Assembly: GCF_012275445.1 (NCBI RefSeq)
Contig: NZ_JAAZQK010000006.1
Location: 1 to 64,000 of the forward strand
Source of the DNA: Rhizobacter sp. SG703
Lineage (GTDB): Bacteria > Pseudomonadota > Gammaproteobacteria > Burkholderiales > Burkholderiaceae_C
Length of the DNA: 64,000 bases
Reading direction: 5' to 3'
Part shown: positions 32,262 through 41,030 of the stretch, piece by piece
Position numbering within the stretch: the stretch's first letter is position 1
How the letters are laid out: each line of letters begins with the position of its first letter
Made by a program: the position numbers and the translations under genes
Notes under the pieces: generated by a model
Told to the model about the DNA's origin: nothing
Databases searched by the model: none
Seen by the model: only the letters and a program-made list of their open reading frames with translations

Positions 32262-32633
32262 ATGGCGAAGTCCCTCGATCAGCTGAGAAGAGAAGCAGAG
32301 AAGCTTCAAAAGCAGATTGCCTTTCTCGAGCAATCAGAGAACAAGATTGTCGAGTACGTCGCACAAATGCGGCAGGCAATCAAAGAGGCCGGATTCGATG
32401 TTGCCGATGTGATCAAGCACCTGCAGGAAAAGAAGACTCGTGCGCCTCGTGGCACTGCAGAAAAGAAGGTGCCTGAGAGCCAAGACACCAATGGCGCGAA
32501 GCCTGAAGCTGGCGTCACATACAAGCACTCGTCATGGCCTGAGCCTTGGACCTCCGCCGGAAAACGCGCGCCCAAGTACGTGATTGCAACGATCAAGTCC
32601 GGGAAGACTTGGAAGCAGTTGGTCCAGAGATAA
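32262..32633 (+). CDS. H-NS family nucleoid protein
   Basis: A 123-residue protein from the ATG at 32262, with TAGGAGAACAT just upstream. The first 60 residues form the coiled-coil dimerisation domain (LDQLRREAEKLQKQIAFLEQ). A basic linker follows (EKKTRAPRGTAEKK). The DNA-binding domain is of the H-NS type but altered: YKHSSWPEPWTSAGKRAPKY in place of the usual TWTGRGRAPKWL-like core. Such proteins silence AT-rich foreign DNA. Its place at the edge of the cargo block suggests that it controls this element's own genes or host genes. Confidence 0.85.
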   Translation: MAKSLDQLRREAEKLQKQIAFLEQSENKIVEYVAQMRQAIKEAGFDVADVIKHLQEKKTRAPRGTAEKKVPESQDTNGAKPEAGVTYKHSSWPEPWTSAGKRAPKYVIATIKSGKTWKQLVQR

Positions 32634-33063
32634 CCCGGGGCGGCATCCGAAGGCAGCCTCGGTCTGAAGCCGTGGGGAACTCTCGGGCGTTAGTTTTGCA
32701 GCGGATGCAGACTATCGCTTCGAACCACCCACCGACTGCTTGCTGCCTTAACGCGGACGTTGCGGCGCTCCGGAGGCAGCCAAGCGATCGGTCAAGCGGG
32801 CTGAACGTGAGGACGCTCGTCAACGTGTCGCGCCCCTGTGGAGCCAGGATGGGTTGACGTGCGCTCTGCAACTGCGCGAACTGAAGCAATCGAGCCAGAA
32901 GCAACATCCACCTTCCGGATCTCGCAGTCTCGAAGCGGACCGTCGGGCTGGTGCGATCTGCGGGGATCCGGTGAAGCCGGCGTCTCCATAGCGCGTTCAT
33001 CCACTTCGCCGAAGGCCAGCATCTAACCCTGATTGCTGCCAAAGTTGGCTTCCCGATTCTGGC
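32634..33063. other. Gene-free gap between H-NS and the cargo block
   Basis: About 430 bases with no supported gene; open frames on both strands lack protein-like composition and good starts. It may mark the join between the phage module and later-acquired cargo. No terminator-like hairpin with a T run is evident. Confidence 0.45.
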
Positions 33064-36000
33064 TCAGAGGTCTTCTCCTTGCACAGGATCCACGTGCTGG
33101 ACAGGCGGCTCCACCGGGTCCTTCGCCTCCCCGTCGAAAGTGAGATATGGAGTCCGCATGCACTTCAACGCACGTAGCTTGATTGATCGTCGACGCGGCG
33201 GTGAGAAGGCAAGCTTTGCGGCGGCTTCAACCTCCTCCCCAAGAGCCTTGGCGTAGACCTTCATGCGCTGCTGTCGGTGGCCCTCAACAGCGGCATACGG
33301 GATGAGGATGCCGTTGCTCTTGCGGGCCATATCGCTAGCAAAGTCAACGGCGGCCCTCAAGAGTGCCTCTTGATTGCAGTGAGGGTGGCGCAGGCTTGCT
33401 TCGACGATGTGCCCCAAGAGCTCCGCGAACGCCTTGAACTGAGTGGGTTGCCGCGCCTGCAGTTCGAGGAACTCGAACGCAACGGATACCGCGGACACCA
33501 GTTCGGTGGAACTGGAGGCCAGGTAGTCCTTGAACCGCTGAAGCCCCTCGGTAAGCGCGCAGCCTCCTTGCAGGCACATAAACACCAGGTCATAGGAGCC
33601 TAGCGAGACGAAGTTGCGATTCCGCAGGAACATGCGGACGACAGCAAATGTGTACTGTAGATGCGTCAGCGCCCCTCGCTCTCCGGCGTACCGAAGCACC
33701 TCTTGTGGCCACACCGACTTGACCTTCGCGGCGATAAAGCCGAACTGCGCGAGTCGTCCGTCCACGGTAAACAGAGTCGCGTTCTTCTCCGCGGTCAGGA
33801 GCAGCGCCGCGTGTTCCTCGTCCTCGAGAACGTCTTGCGCTCGCTCCAGGTCTGCTGGAAGCTCCTCCGGGCCGTAGGCAGGAACCATCACACAGTGCTG
33901 GCGAACCGCGTCAACCATGCTTTGAATGAGCGCCTTCTGCCGCTCTCTATCCTGATTCGTGTACTCGACGAATCGCATGGCGTTGTGATCGAACATATGT
34001 CCGCCTGAGCGTTCGAGCTTCGCCTCTTCGAGTCGAGCTTCAAGAATCTCAACGGCCTTCGTTGAGATGTAGACGCGAGGTAGGGACGCCAGGGCGGCAA
34101 GGCAGTCAAGTGACGCCAGCTCGGCAATGGTCGCGGCATCAACCACATATTCGGCGTCTGCCCGCTTGAGCAGCTCGACAGTTGCCTCCCGTTGCTCCTT
34201 GGTACCAGCACAAACGAACAATGGAGGTGCGTCAGATGGCCACCCCAAGACCATGTCGACCACGCTTCGCCCGAGCAGATTACCCAGGATCCCCAGGGTA
34301 ATCGGACTATCTGCGTACCCTTGAAGAGCTCGTCGAGAGTGCTCTGACTGCCGCTTCAGCATGGCGTGCACGTGGCTGAAGTCGACGCCCTTGTCTGTCT
34401 TCGGAACCGGCACCGACATGACAGGTAGCTTAGAAGCAAGGGGCGAGTTCACCCGCGCCTGCGCGACGTGAAGCAAACGCCGGAACGTGGTCGTCACCTC
34501 TGCAACAACATAGCGGAGTTCGGTTCCGAAGGGGCCAGGCAGAGAGACTTGCTCGCCCACGGAAACACCCATAAGGCTGCGCGCTATGTCACCTGTAGGA
34601 GCGACCATGCCTTCGCGGGCCGGGAGGTCCGGCAGTCCCTCCGGGTCTATTGAGAGTGTCACCGTCCCGCCCAGCTCGTTCTTGAGCGTCACGGCTGAAC
34701 CCGGCTGAACTTTCGTCAGTTCCTCTTCCATAAAAGGAAGGTCTTGCGGCCCAGCCACAATGGCAATGAAGTACGCGGATGCGGCATCTACATCGTCGAG
34801 GTTGCGACGAAACATGCCATACAGCCGTAGCATGCCCGTCTCCTTGCGCTCAAAGCGAAGCTCAAGAGACGCAATCTGCGTGAGAAGTCGTGACGGCCCG
34901 GAAAGCTCGGAAGGAACCGACTCGAGTGCACGGTGGAACCGAGCCATCTTGCGCATCTTGAGGTCGAGCGCGAGACGCAGCAACCAGCCGCCAGCCTCAT
35001 GCGGCCGCCGCTCCACATTCAGCTCGGCGAGGGGCACCAGAAACTGCCAGTCCGAGGCTTGTTGCCCCAGGTCAATCGCCAGACTCAGCGCCCGCTCGTC
35101 ACTTGTCCAGGTGTCTGGGAACGATAGAACTAGTTCCTTCGCTTTGCGCAGTGCGCCAGTTCGCACATAGCAGCGAAGCAGCCGGTTGTGGAGTTCTGAG
35201 TGCTTGCCCCGTGGGGCGAGCAGCTCGTACTGACGGGCAGCAAGCTCCAGCTTGTCCGTGGCGAAGAGAAGGTCCGCGAGTAAGAGGCGCTCGGTTGGAG
35301 CTGTGTCTCTAGACACCAGAGTGCAGGCCTTTTCAATTGCTGCATCGGCTGCCGCCTCGTCCTTACCCGCATACAGTATCCGAGCGCCGCCACAAATGAT
35401 GGCGAGGCTGTCGGAGCTCGCAATATCTGCTGCCTTGACCTCCGTCAGTGCTTGCCGCTTGCCGGTGCCTGAACGCCAGAGGGCTACCCACCGCATAGCG
35501 CGCAGCAGGTGCGGCACATCGTTCTGCTGGAAGCCCTTTTGCGCGACCATTGCCTGCACGGCCTCGACCAGTTGGAAATCGCCCACATCGGCAGCGTTCT
35601 CCGCGAGCAAAATCAGAGCCTCTTCCTCGAGGTCATCGATCCATTCGCGGCCACGCTGGACCAGTTCGTCTAGCCGCTCCAACCGACGATAGGCTTCCAA
35701 AGCGACGCGTCTCAAGCGGGGGGTCAAAGCGCCGCTGTGTAGGGCCTCTTCCACGAGCACGAGAGTCTCTTCGGGCATGCCCAGCACAAGGTAGCTGTAG
35801 CCGAGGTGCACCAGCGTGTCTTCGACTGAGCCCGGCGATTGCACCGACCAAACGCGGTCTTTCCGCGGGGTTAGCGTCTCGACGGCCTGCTGGAGCGCGG
35901 CAATTGCCGCTTCGCTCACCAAACCATGAGCAACCTTGACAGGGTCACTGGCAGCCACCTCGAGCGCCAGCACCAACGCCGTGTTCCGCACAAAGAACCC

Positions 36001-37086
36001 AGCATCGGGTTTGGCGAGTGCCCTGGCGCTCAGCTCAACGGCACCTGCGAGGTCTCCGGCCTTCTTTCGTGCCCACGCCAATAGCTGCAGCACATCGCAG
36101 TCGTCGCGCATCGCAGCGGGAGCGTCGGCAGGCGCAAGGTGGAGGCCCTTGACCATCCTGGCATTTGCGTGGGCAATCCAGACATGGACCGAGGCGGGAA
36201 ACCTTGCGAGCGCCTCTTGCCCAGCGGTCAGTGCCTCGTCAACTCGGTCTTGAAATAGCAGCCCTCGAACCCAAGCGGCAGCAATCTTCTCGTCGTCCGG
36301 ATATAGCTCGGCGGCGCGGAGGAAGTCGGGTGCGGCAGCAGCGTCGCTTTCCAGATGCCACGTGCACACGCCACGTTGCACGTACCAGCGTGCCTGCTGG
36401 TGGGCGTCGAAGAGCGCCATGTCCGTGCCGATGCGCTGCAGGTCCTCAAGAGCGTCCTTGAACCTCGCCGCCCGAAGTACGTCGTTGATGGCGTCGAGCT
36501 GCGACGAGAGGTACTTGTTGACGGAATCTGGGCGACCACCCGGGAGCGCTGCCAAGACCTCGAGCTTGGAGTTGATGCTGAGGAGGTTCGCCTGGAGCCC
36601 TGCACTCTGTTCGTCCAATCGGTGAAAGACGGCACCAGGCGCGTTTGGTGCGTAGTCATTCTGCAGCTTGGGGCTGCCGCGAATGTGCCGGCAGAGATCC
36701 TGCCAGAACTCAATCTTGACGGGATACTGCCCTTTCGCGACCCGCGCATCTGAAAGGTCCTGAACCTCTCTAAGAAGGACCGCATCGCTAGTAGCTGTAG
36801 TAGCGACGACAAGGCGAACGATAGGAGTGTTCGCCAGGTCGGCTTCGGAGACTTCGTGTGCTACGTGTTTGAGCTTCAGCGCTCCGTCCGCATATCTCTT
36901 GCACTGAACGCCGAGACGGCCTTCTGGCGCGTCAATGAAAACGTCGATGCCGCCTTGCTTCTGGCCGCGGCGTCCGTTCGTCTGCGGCAACGGGTCGTTG
37001 AAAACTGTCCCGTAGATTCGGGCACACATGTCTTCGAACTCGCCATCGCCTACGGGCTTCGAAATCTCGAACTGCACGTTGTGCAT
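33064..37086 (-). CDS. 1340-residue Mrr-like nuclease, helical repeats, GreA/B-C-like and PIN-like protein
   Basis: A very large multidomain protein. Residues 1-130 form a PD-(D/E)XK (Mrr-like) nuclease: Glu18, GGIDVF with Asp48 and GVQCKRY with Gln61/Lys63. About 200-780 is a helical, TPR-like array (QQARWYVQRGVCTWHLESDA, YPDDEKIAAAWVRGLLFQDR, VHLGYSYLVLGMPEETL). About 790-875 resembles the GreA/GreB C-terminal domain (VTLKNELGGTVTL, PTGDIARSLMGVSVGEQVSL), which in Gre factors binds RNA polymerase. About 950-1140 is PIN-like (AEYVVDAATIAELASL, LLTAEKNATLFTVDGRLAQF). The start has GGGAGGAAG before ATG. No transmembrane segment. Domain assignments are by eye. Combining two nuclease-type domains with a polymerase-binding-like module suggests a conflict or abortive-infection effector. 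Confidence 0.75.
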   Translation of the reverse strand: MHNVQFEISKPVGDGEFEDMCARIYGTVFNDPLPQTNGRRGQKQGGIDVFIDAPEGRLGVQCKRYADGALKLKHVAHEVSEADLANTPIVRLVVATTATSDAVLLREVQDLSDARVAKGQYPVKIEFWQDLCRHIRGSPKLQNDYAPNAPGAVFHRLDEQSAGLQANLLSINSKLEVLAALPGGRPDSVNKYLSSQLDAINDVLRAARFKDALEDLQRIGTDMALFDAHQQARWYVQRGVCTWHLESDAAAAPDFLRAAELYPDDEKIAAAWVRGLLFQDRVDEALTAGQEALARFPASVHVWIAHANARMVKGLHLAPADAPAAMRDDCDVLQLLAWARKKAGDLAGAVELSARALAKPDAGFFVRNTALVLALEVAASDPVKVAHGLVSEAAIAALQQAVETLTPRKDRVWSVQSPGSVEDTLVHLGYSYLVLGMPEETLVLVEEALHSGALTPRLRRVALEAYRRLERLDELVQRGREWIDDLEEEALILLAENAADVGDFQLVEAVQAMVAQKGFQQNDVPHLLRAMRWVALWRSGTGKRQALTEVKAADIASSDSLAIICGGARILYAGKDEAAADAAIEKACTLVSRDTAPTERLLLADLLFATDKLELAARQYELLAPRGKHSELHNRLLRCYVRTGALRKAKELVLSFPDTWTSDERALSLAIDLGQQASDWQFLVPLAELNVERRPHEAGGWLLRLALDLKMRKMARFHRALESVPSELSGPSRLLTQIASLELRFERKETGMLRLYGMFRRNLDDVDAASAYFIAIVAGPQDLPFMEEELTKVQPGSAVTLKNELGGTVTLSIDPEGLPDLPAREGMVAPTGDIARSLMGVSVGEQVSLPGPFGTELRYVVAEVTTTFRRLLHVAQARVNSPLASKLPVMSVPVPKTDKGVDFSHVHAMLKRQSEHSRRALQGYADSPITLGILGNLLGRSVVDMVLGWPSDAPPLFVCAGTKEQREATVELLKRADAEYVVDAATIAELASLDCLAALASLPRVYISTKAVEILEARLEEAKLERSGGHMFDHNAMRFVEYTNQDRERQKALIQSMVDAVRQHCVMVPAYGPEELPADLERAQDVLEDEEHAALLLTAEKNATLFTVDGRLAQFGFIAAKVKSVWPQEVLRYAGERGALTHLQYTFAVVRMFLRNRNFVSLGSYDLVFMCLQGGCALTEGLQRFKDYLASSSTELVSAVSVAFEFLELQARQPTQFKAFAELLGHIVEASLRHPHCNQEALLRAAVDFASDMARKSNGILIPYAAVEGHRQQRMKVYAKALGEEVEAAAKLAFSPPRRRSIKLRALKCMRTPYLTFDGEAKDPVEPPVQHVDPVQGEDL

Positions 37087-37357
37087 CTTCCTCCCAGCGG
37101 GCGTGCCGACAGGTTCAACCAGGACCAGTCAGCGAGCAGATGTTGGGCATCTTACGAGGCAAGCCGCACGGACCCCAAAGCTGTCCGAGTCCGCACCTGT
37201 GCGGTGCGCCCTGGTAAGTGGGGCGGGGGGCATACTCCTTTAGTGCGACCCTTCGTCGACGTCATGCGACGGCATTGCTTCGCGACTTGGCTGCATCCGC
37301 CTCGTGAGGCAATACTGTGAGGCTGTGAGGAAGTCGTTTCAAAGGAGACCGAGATCT

Positions 37358-37759
37358 ATGGCACTCTTATCCTGCATCGGACGTGACGGTGTCTCTCGTG
37401 CGTTCGATTACACGCATTCGACAAACATCAGCGGCGAGCTCACCTTCCGCGCAAGAACAATTCCGCCCCCGTCGTCCGGAGACTTCTTCGAACTGACACT
37501 GGAAGAAGTCAATCCGAGCACTGTCCGAGTTGTCATGGCCAACCACTTCTCACGCATTGAGTACGCGGCAATGGGAATACCAGAGGCTCTTCTTCCTGAA
37601 GTCAAGCGGGTACTCGGCCGCGAAGTGGAGTCGAGCCCATCAAGTGGGGCGACTGCCAACATTCGTCGGTCTCCGGAAGCAACAAAGTACTGGGATCGCT
37701 TGGTTCTGCTAGGAGGTGCGATGTACGACGCTAGCCGAGATGTCTACTCAGTGCTGTAG
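37358..37759 (+). CDS. 133-residue protein beside the large nuclease gene, unknown
   Basis: The ATG at 37358 has an AAAGGAG ribosome-binding site. It is transcribed away from the 1340-residue gene across a 271-base divergent region, so the two could share control. The protein is mixed alpha/beta (SGDFFELTLEEVNPSTVRVV, YAAMGIPEALLPEVKRVLG) without a recognised family. A C-terminal stretch (ATKYWDRLVLLGGAMYDASR) looks helical. It could be a partner or regulator of the large protein; only the position supports that. Confidence 0.6.
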   Translation: MALLSCIGRDGVSRAFDYTHSTNISGELTFRARTIPPPSSGDFFELTLEEVNPSTVRVVMANHFSRIEYAAMGIPEALLPEVKRVLGREVESSPSSGATANIRRSPEATKYWDRLVLLGGAMYDASRDVYSVL

Positions 37760-38328
37760 CTCTGCAGTCGTTGAGCGAGCAAATTGGCTGCGATTCAGTC
37801 GCAACCGGATGGACGTGGTCGAGAAGGCTATGAGCGCGGCGCTCGCGCGCGTTGAGTGAACCAATGTCCAGTCTTGCGCGAACGGCCGACTTCCTCTCGC
37901 AGGTAGCGAAGTGAAGGACAGGTCGAGGCCGGCAGATGGGTAAACGACGGCCAACTTGGGGTCGATAACCGCGCCTCGCGGCTCACATCAGCCATTCGGC
38001 CAAGTCAGCCGGGTCGCTGCGGCGCCCCCCCCACTCGGCCGTCACTGAGCCGATCTAAGGCGGTACGTAACGAGAGTCTCCTTGGGGTCCGAGCAGGCGT
38101 TCAGTGCCTAAATCTGACCGATCGCACGCAGTCTGACGTGGCCTCCCAACAGCGGGTCGACCGTTTTGCAGCTGAAGCTGACTTTGGCTCGCTCGCTGTC
38201 ACTGTCGGCTCTGCCGCCGATTGCAGTCCTTCGCCCTAGCTCAACTAGACAGCTAGAAGAGCAAGCGACCATCAGCTCTGCCGCGGGCTGCCTATCATGC
38301 ACAGCCCACCCAACTAGCGACCAGCAAC
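37760..38328. other. Gene-free stretch in the cargo block
   Basis: About 570 bases without a supported coding region; frames on either strand are short and non-protein-like. No inverted repeats of an insertion sequence were noticed. The end nearest 38329 should hold the promoter for the next gene. Confidence 0.4.
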
Positions 38329-39348
38329 GTGCCAATCGATCTGTTTCGTCCGCAAGTACCACCCGAACGTCAGCACATGATCTTTCGCCGGCTGATGGAA
38401 GATGAATACGCGCCCGAGCGCGCTGTGCTAGAGAACTGGGCTAAAGGGTTCGAGGATCGTGACGGCAAGTTCGTGCAAGAGCTGCAGCTGACATTCGAGT
38501 CGAGCTTTTGGGAGCTCTACCTGAATGCCGCGCTCAGAACGTGGGGGCTCGTACCGGACATGGCATTCACGTCTCCGGACTTTGTGATCCCACAGCCGAC
38601 ATGGTTGACGATGGAAGCCACCATCGCGGCCCCGCCGAAAGGCGGCGCGCCAGCATTCGGGTACGACGTCCGAGACATACCGGGCGACTTCTCGAAGTTC
38701 AATGCAGATGCAGCGGTCCGCATCTGCAACAGCTTCGACGCCAAGGCGCGCCGCTATCGAAACTACTACTCTGCACTGCCTCACGTTTCCGGGGCGCCTT
38801 TCGTCATAGCGATCGCAGCCTTTGATCGGCCACTTGCTCACTTCGCGGCCAGCCGTCCAGTCATCGCTGCTATCTACGGGCTGTATCACGACGAGGCGGC
38901 GACGTTACGCGACGCGGAGAGAGTCGCGAGCTACAACGTGGCAACCGCAGCCAAGTCGGAGACCGTTGATATTCCTGTGGGCCTATTCTGCGACGACAGC
39001 TACTCGGAGGTCTCAGCGGTCATCTACAGCTCACTCGCGACCTGGGGCAAAATGCGCGCTCTTGCAGACAATCCAACGGCCCTCACCATCTACAGATCCT
39101 TCCATCCGAAGGAAGGGAGCCTGTTCCCTGAGGTTCGAACGGCGCAAAAGTGCGACTACCAAGAGAACTTGATGGATGGCCTCTGGGTGCTGCATAACCC
39201 GTTTGCAAAGCATCCGATTGCCGACGGCGTTTTGTCTCATCCGAGGGTTGCGGAAGTACGTGTAGCGCAAGACGGTGAGCTGCAAATCACGGCGCCCGAC
39301 GACTTCCTCCTGCTCCGCATGCTCATGTCCGTCACGCCGAAGCCATAA
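38329..39348 (+). CDS. PD-(D/E)XK-like protein of unknown function
   Basis: A 339-residue protein. The GTG start at 38329 is chosen because the first residues (MPIDLFRPQVPPERQHMIF) fit the start that I recall for this family, although the ribosome-binding site is poor. Residues about 50-95 contain QELQLTFESSFWELYLNAAL, SPDFVI and LTMEATIA: the order E, PD, ExT is what remains of a PD-(D/E)XK nuclease core. I recall homologues carrying the label glycosaminoglycan attachment, which is almost certainly misleading. It converges with the SEFIR gene. A nuclease role is inferred, not shown. Confidence 0.65.
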   Translation: MPIDLFRPQVPPERQHMIFRRLMEDEYAPERAVLENWAKGFEDRDGKFVQELQLTFESSFWELYLNAALRTWGLVPDMAFTSPDFVIPQPTWLTMEATIAAPPKGGAPAFGYDVRDIPGDFSKFNADAAVRICNSFDAKARRYRNYYSALPHVSGAPFVIAIAAFDRPLAHFAASRPVIAAIYGLYHDEAATLRDAERVASYNVATAAKSETVDIPVGLFCDDSYSEVSAVIYSSLATWGKMRALADNPTALTIYRSFHPKEGSLFPEVRTAQKCDYQENLMDGLWVLHNPFAKHPIADGVLSHPRVAEVRVAQDGELQITAPDDFLLLRMLMSVTPKP

Positions 39349-39368
39349 GTTTTGCGGTCATGGCGCGA

Positions 39369-40835
39369 TCACTTCGTCAGTACCTGCAGATTCACAGCCT
39401 CAGCAAAGTTGAACCGAGGGAAGCGTCCAAGGGAGAGTTGTTTGAAGTCATCGAGCAATGGGCGAGCAGCGTCGACTTTGCTCAACAGGTCGGCACCCGA
39501 TGCTGCGCCTATGGCAGTGTGAATGCCCTGTCGAATCTCGTCGTCCACCGCCTTTTGGAAGAGCGGTAGCCTTTGCGATGTCGATAGGTAGACAGCGGTG
39601 CGCGGCGCCCAAAACGGGTACATAGCGTCGACCACGCCGGCCTTGGCGTGCGCCACGCCATGGAGAGCCATGAAGACGTCGGCCTGAGCCAGTTCCAGGA
39701 ACGATGTGTGGTCGACCGAGCAGCGCTCCTTCAGCATGTCCGCAGTCATTGATGCTCTATTCGCACGCAGGCGATTGTTCCGGTGCTCATCCATTGACGC
39801 GATGTACGAGTCGAACGAGGTGATGTCGGAGGTTCGTACATTTCTGGATTCGGTCCTGATGAGATAGGGATAGCTCAGCAGGCGACGCAGGGACTTCCAA
39901 CGTTCGAATCGAATGAGTGCCGCGACAAGGATGAGCGTCACTTCGAGCGAGAAGAATCGGAAAGTGTCAGCCCAGACCTCCATGAACTGACTTTGATCGA
40001 GGGGCGGACCGAACTGCTGGCCCAGTTGCTCGAGCAAGTGAAACGAGGCCTTCAGGCATCTCGGGTCATCGCCCGAGAATCCAGCGACTGCGTCGGCATA
40101 GTCGGACAGCTGGTCGCGCAAGGCCTTGGTCTTAAGAATGGCCTGATAGATCTCCTCGTCGTAGCCGCTCTTGCTGGCGTCTGGCTTCACGTAAAGCCTT
40201 GACATCTCGGCGAGCAGGCTGCGAATGAACAGCATCTCCAATCCATCGCGGTTGGGCTTGCCTTCTCGTATAGCGCGAACAGCCGACAGGAACTCCTTTG
40301 CCGCGGGCAGTCCAACCCCTTCGTCCTTGAGAAAGGTTGGAGCCTCGCCGAGCTGCGGTTCTGGATAGAGCGGGCGATCGAAGATCTGGCGCAGGATCTC
40401 GTCCAAGCCCTCGCCGAACCTCTCGGCCGACGACATGTCGACGTAGATGCGCCCCTTCATGAAGACGGGAAGGAACGCCTCCCCGTCATCGCCACGCTCA
40501 CAGACGACCGGGATGAACTTTGTCTGATGCACCTTGGCGTAGAGCTCTTGCGAGATGATCTGGCTCTCGGTCCCTACGCCACCGGCGCGTGCGTCCGCCT
40601 TCTCCTGATACTTGCGGTCGCACAGAACTAGTACCTTGACCACGGTGACATCAGTCACCATCGACTCCATGAACACGTACTTGTCTTGACCTGGCTTCAG
40701 ATGCCACTTGTCGAGGATAGCGTCGACGCCGTGTGTTCTTAGGGCGGTGGCTAGATCCATCACGAGCTGCTCGTGCTCGGCGCCCGACCAGCTGTACGAA
40801 ATGAAGACCTTCGGATGTTCCTTGGCTGCACTCAC
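39369..40835 (-). CDS. SEFIR (TIR-like) domain protein
   Basis: A 488-residue protein with a GTG start at 40835 preceded by GGGAG. Residues about 8-150 form a SEFIR/TIR-like domain: KVFISYSWSGAEHEQLVMDL, then GVDAILDKWHLKPGQDKYVF and VKVLVLCDRKYQEKADA. Bacterial TIR and SEFIR proteins act in immunity, in many cases by consuming or modifying NAD. Residues about 190-488 are helical and probably sense or oligomerise (LIRFERWKSLRRLLSYPYLI, ADVFMALHGVAHAKAGVV). No transmembrane segment is clear. The neighbours are the PD-(D/E)XK-like gene and the integrase, so it is probably defence cargo. Confidence 0.82.
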   Translation of the reverse strand: MSAAKEHPKVFISYSWSGAEHEQLVMDLATALRTHGVDAILDKWHLKPGQDKYVFMESMVTDVTVVKVLVLCDRKYQEKADARAGGVGTESQIISQELYAKVHQTKFIPVVCERGDDGEAFLPVFMKGRIYVDMSSAERFGEGLDEILRQIFDRPLYPEPQLGEAPTFLKDEGVGLPAAKEFLSAVRAIREGKPNRDGLEMLFIRSLLAEMSRLYVKPDASKSGYDEEIYQAILKTKALRDQLSDYADAVAGFSGDDPRCLKASFHLLEQLGQQFGPPLDQSQFMEVWADTFRFFSLEVTLILVAALIRFERWKSLRRLLSYPYLIRTESRNVRTSDITSFDSYIASMDEHRNNRLRANRASMTADMLKERCSVDHTSFLELAQADVFMALHGVAHAKAGVVDAMYPFWAPRTAVYLSTSQRLPLFQKAVDDEIRQGIHTAIGAASGADLLSKVDAARPLLDDFKQLSLGRFPRFNFAEAVNLQVLTK

Positions 40836-41030
40836 TTCTTGCTCCCTTGGGCCCAGATTCTAGGACTGGCCATGCCGAAGGAGGGTATGGGGGCAGTCGA
40901 AACAGACGGTCGCGGCCGGACGAGTGACAGCTCATGCCAGCAGCGGTCATTGACCGGCTTGGCTTCGACAACCGGCAACCAGCCTCAAGCCGACCGACGG
41001 AACCGCAGGAGGAATGGCAAGGGAAGTGCC

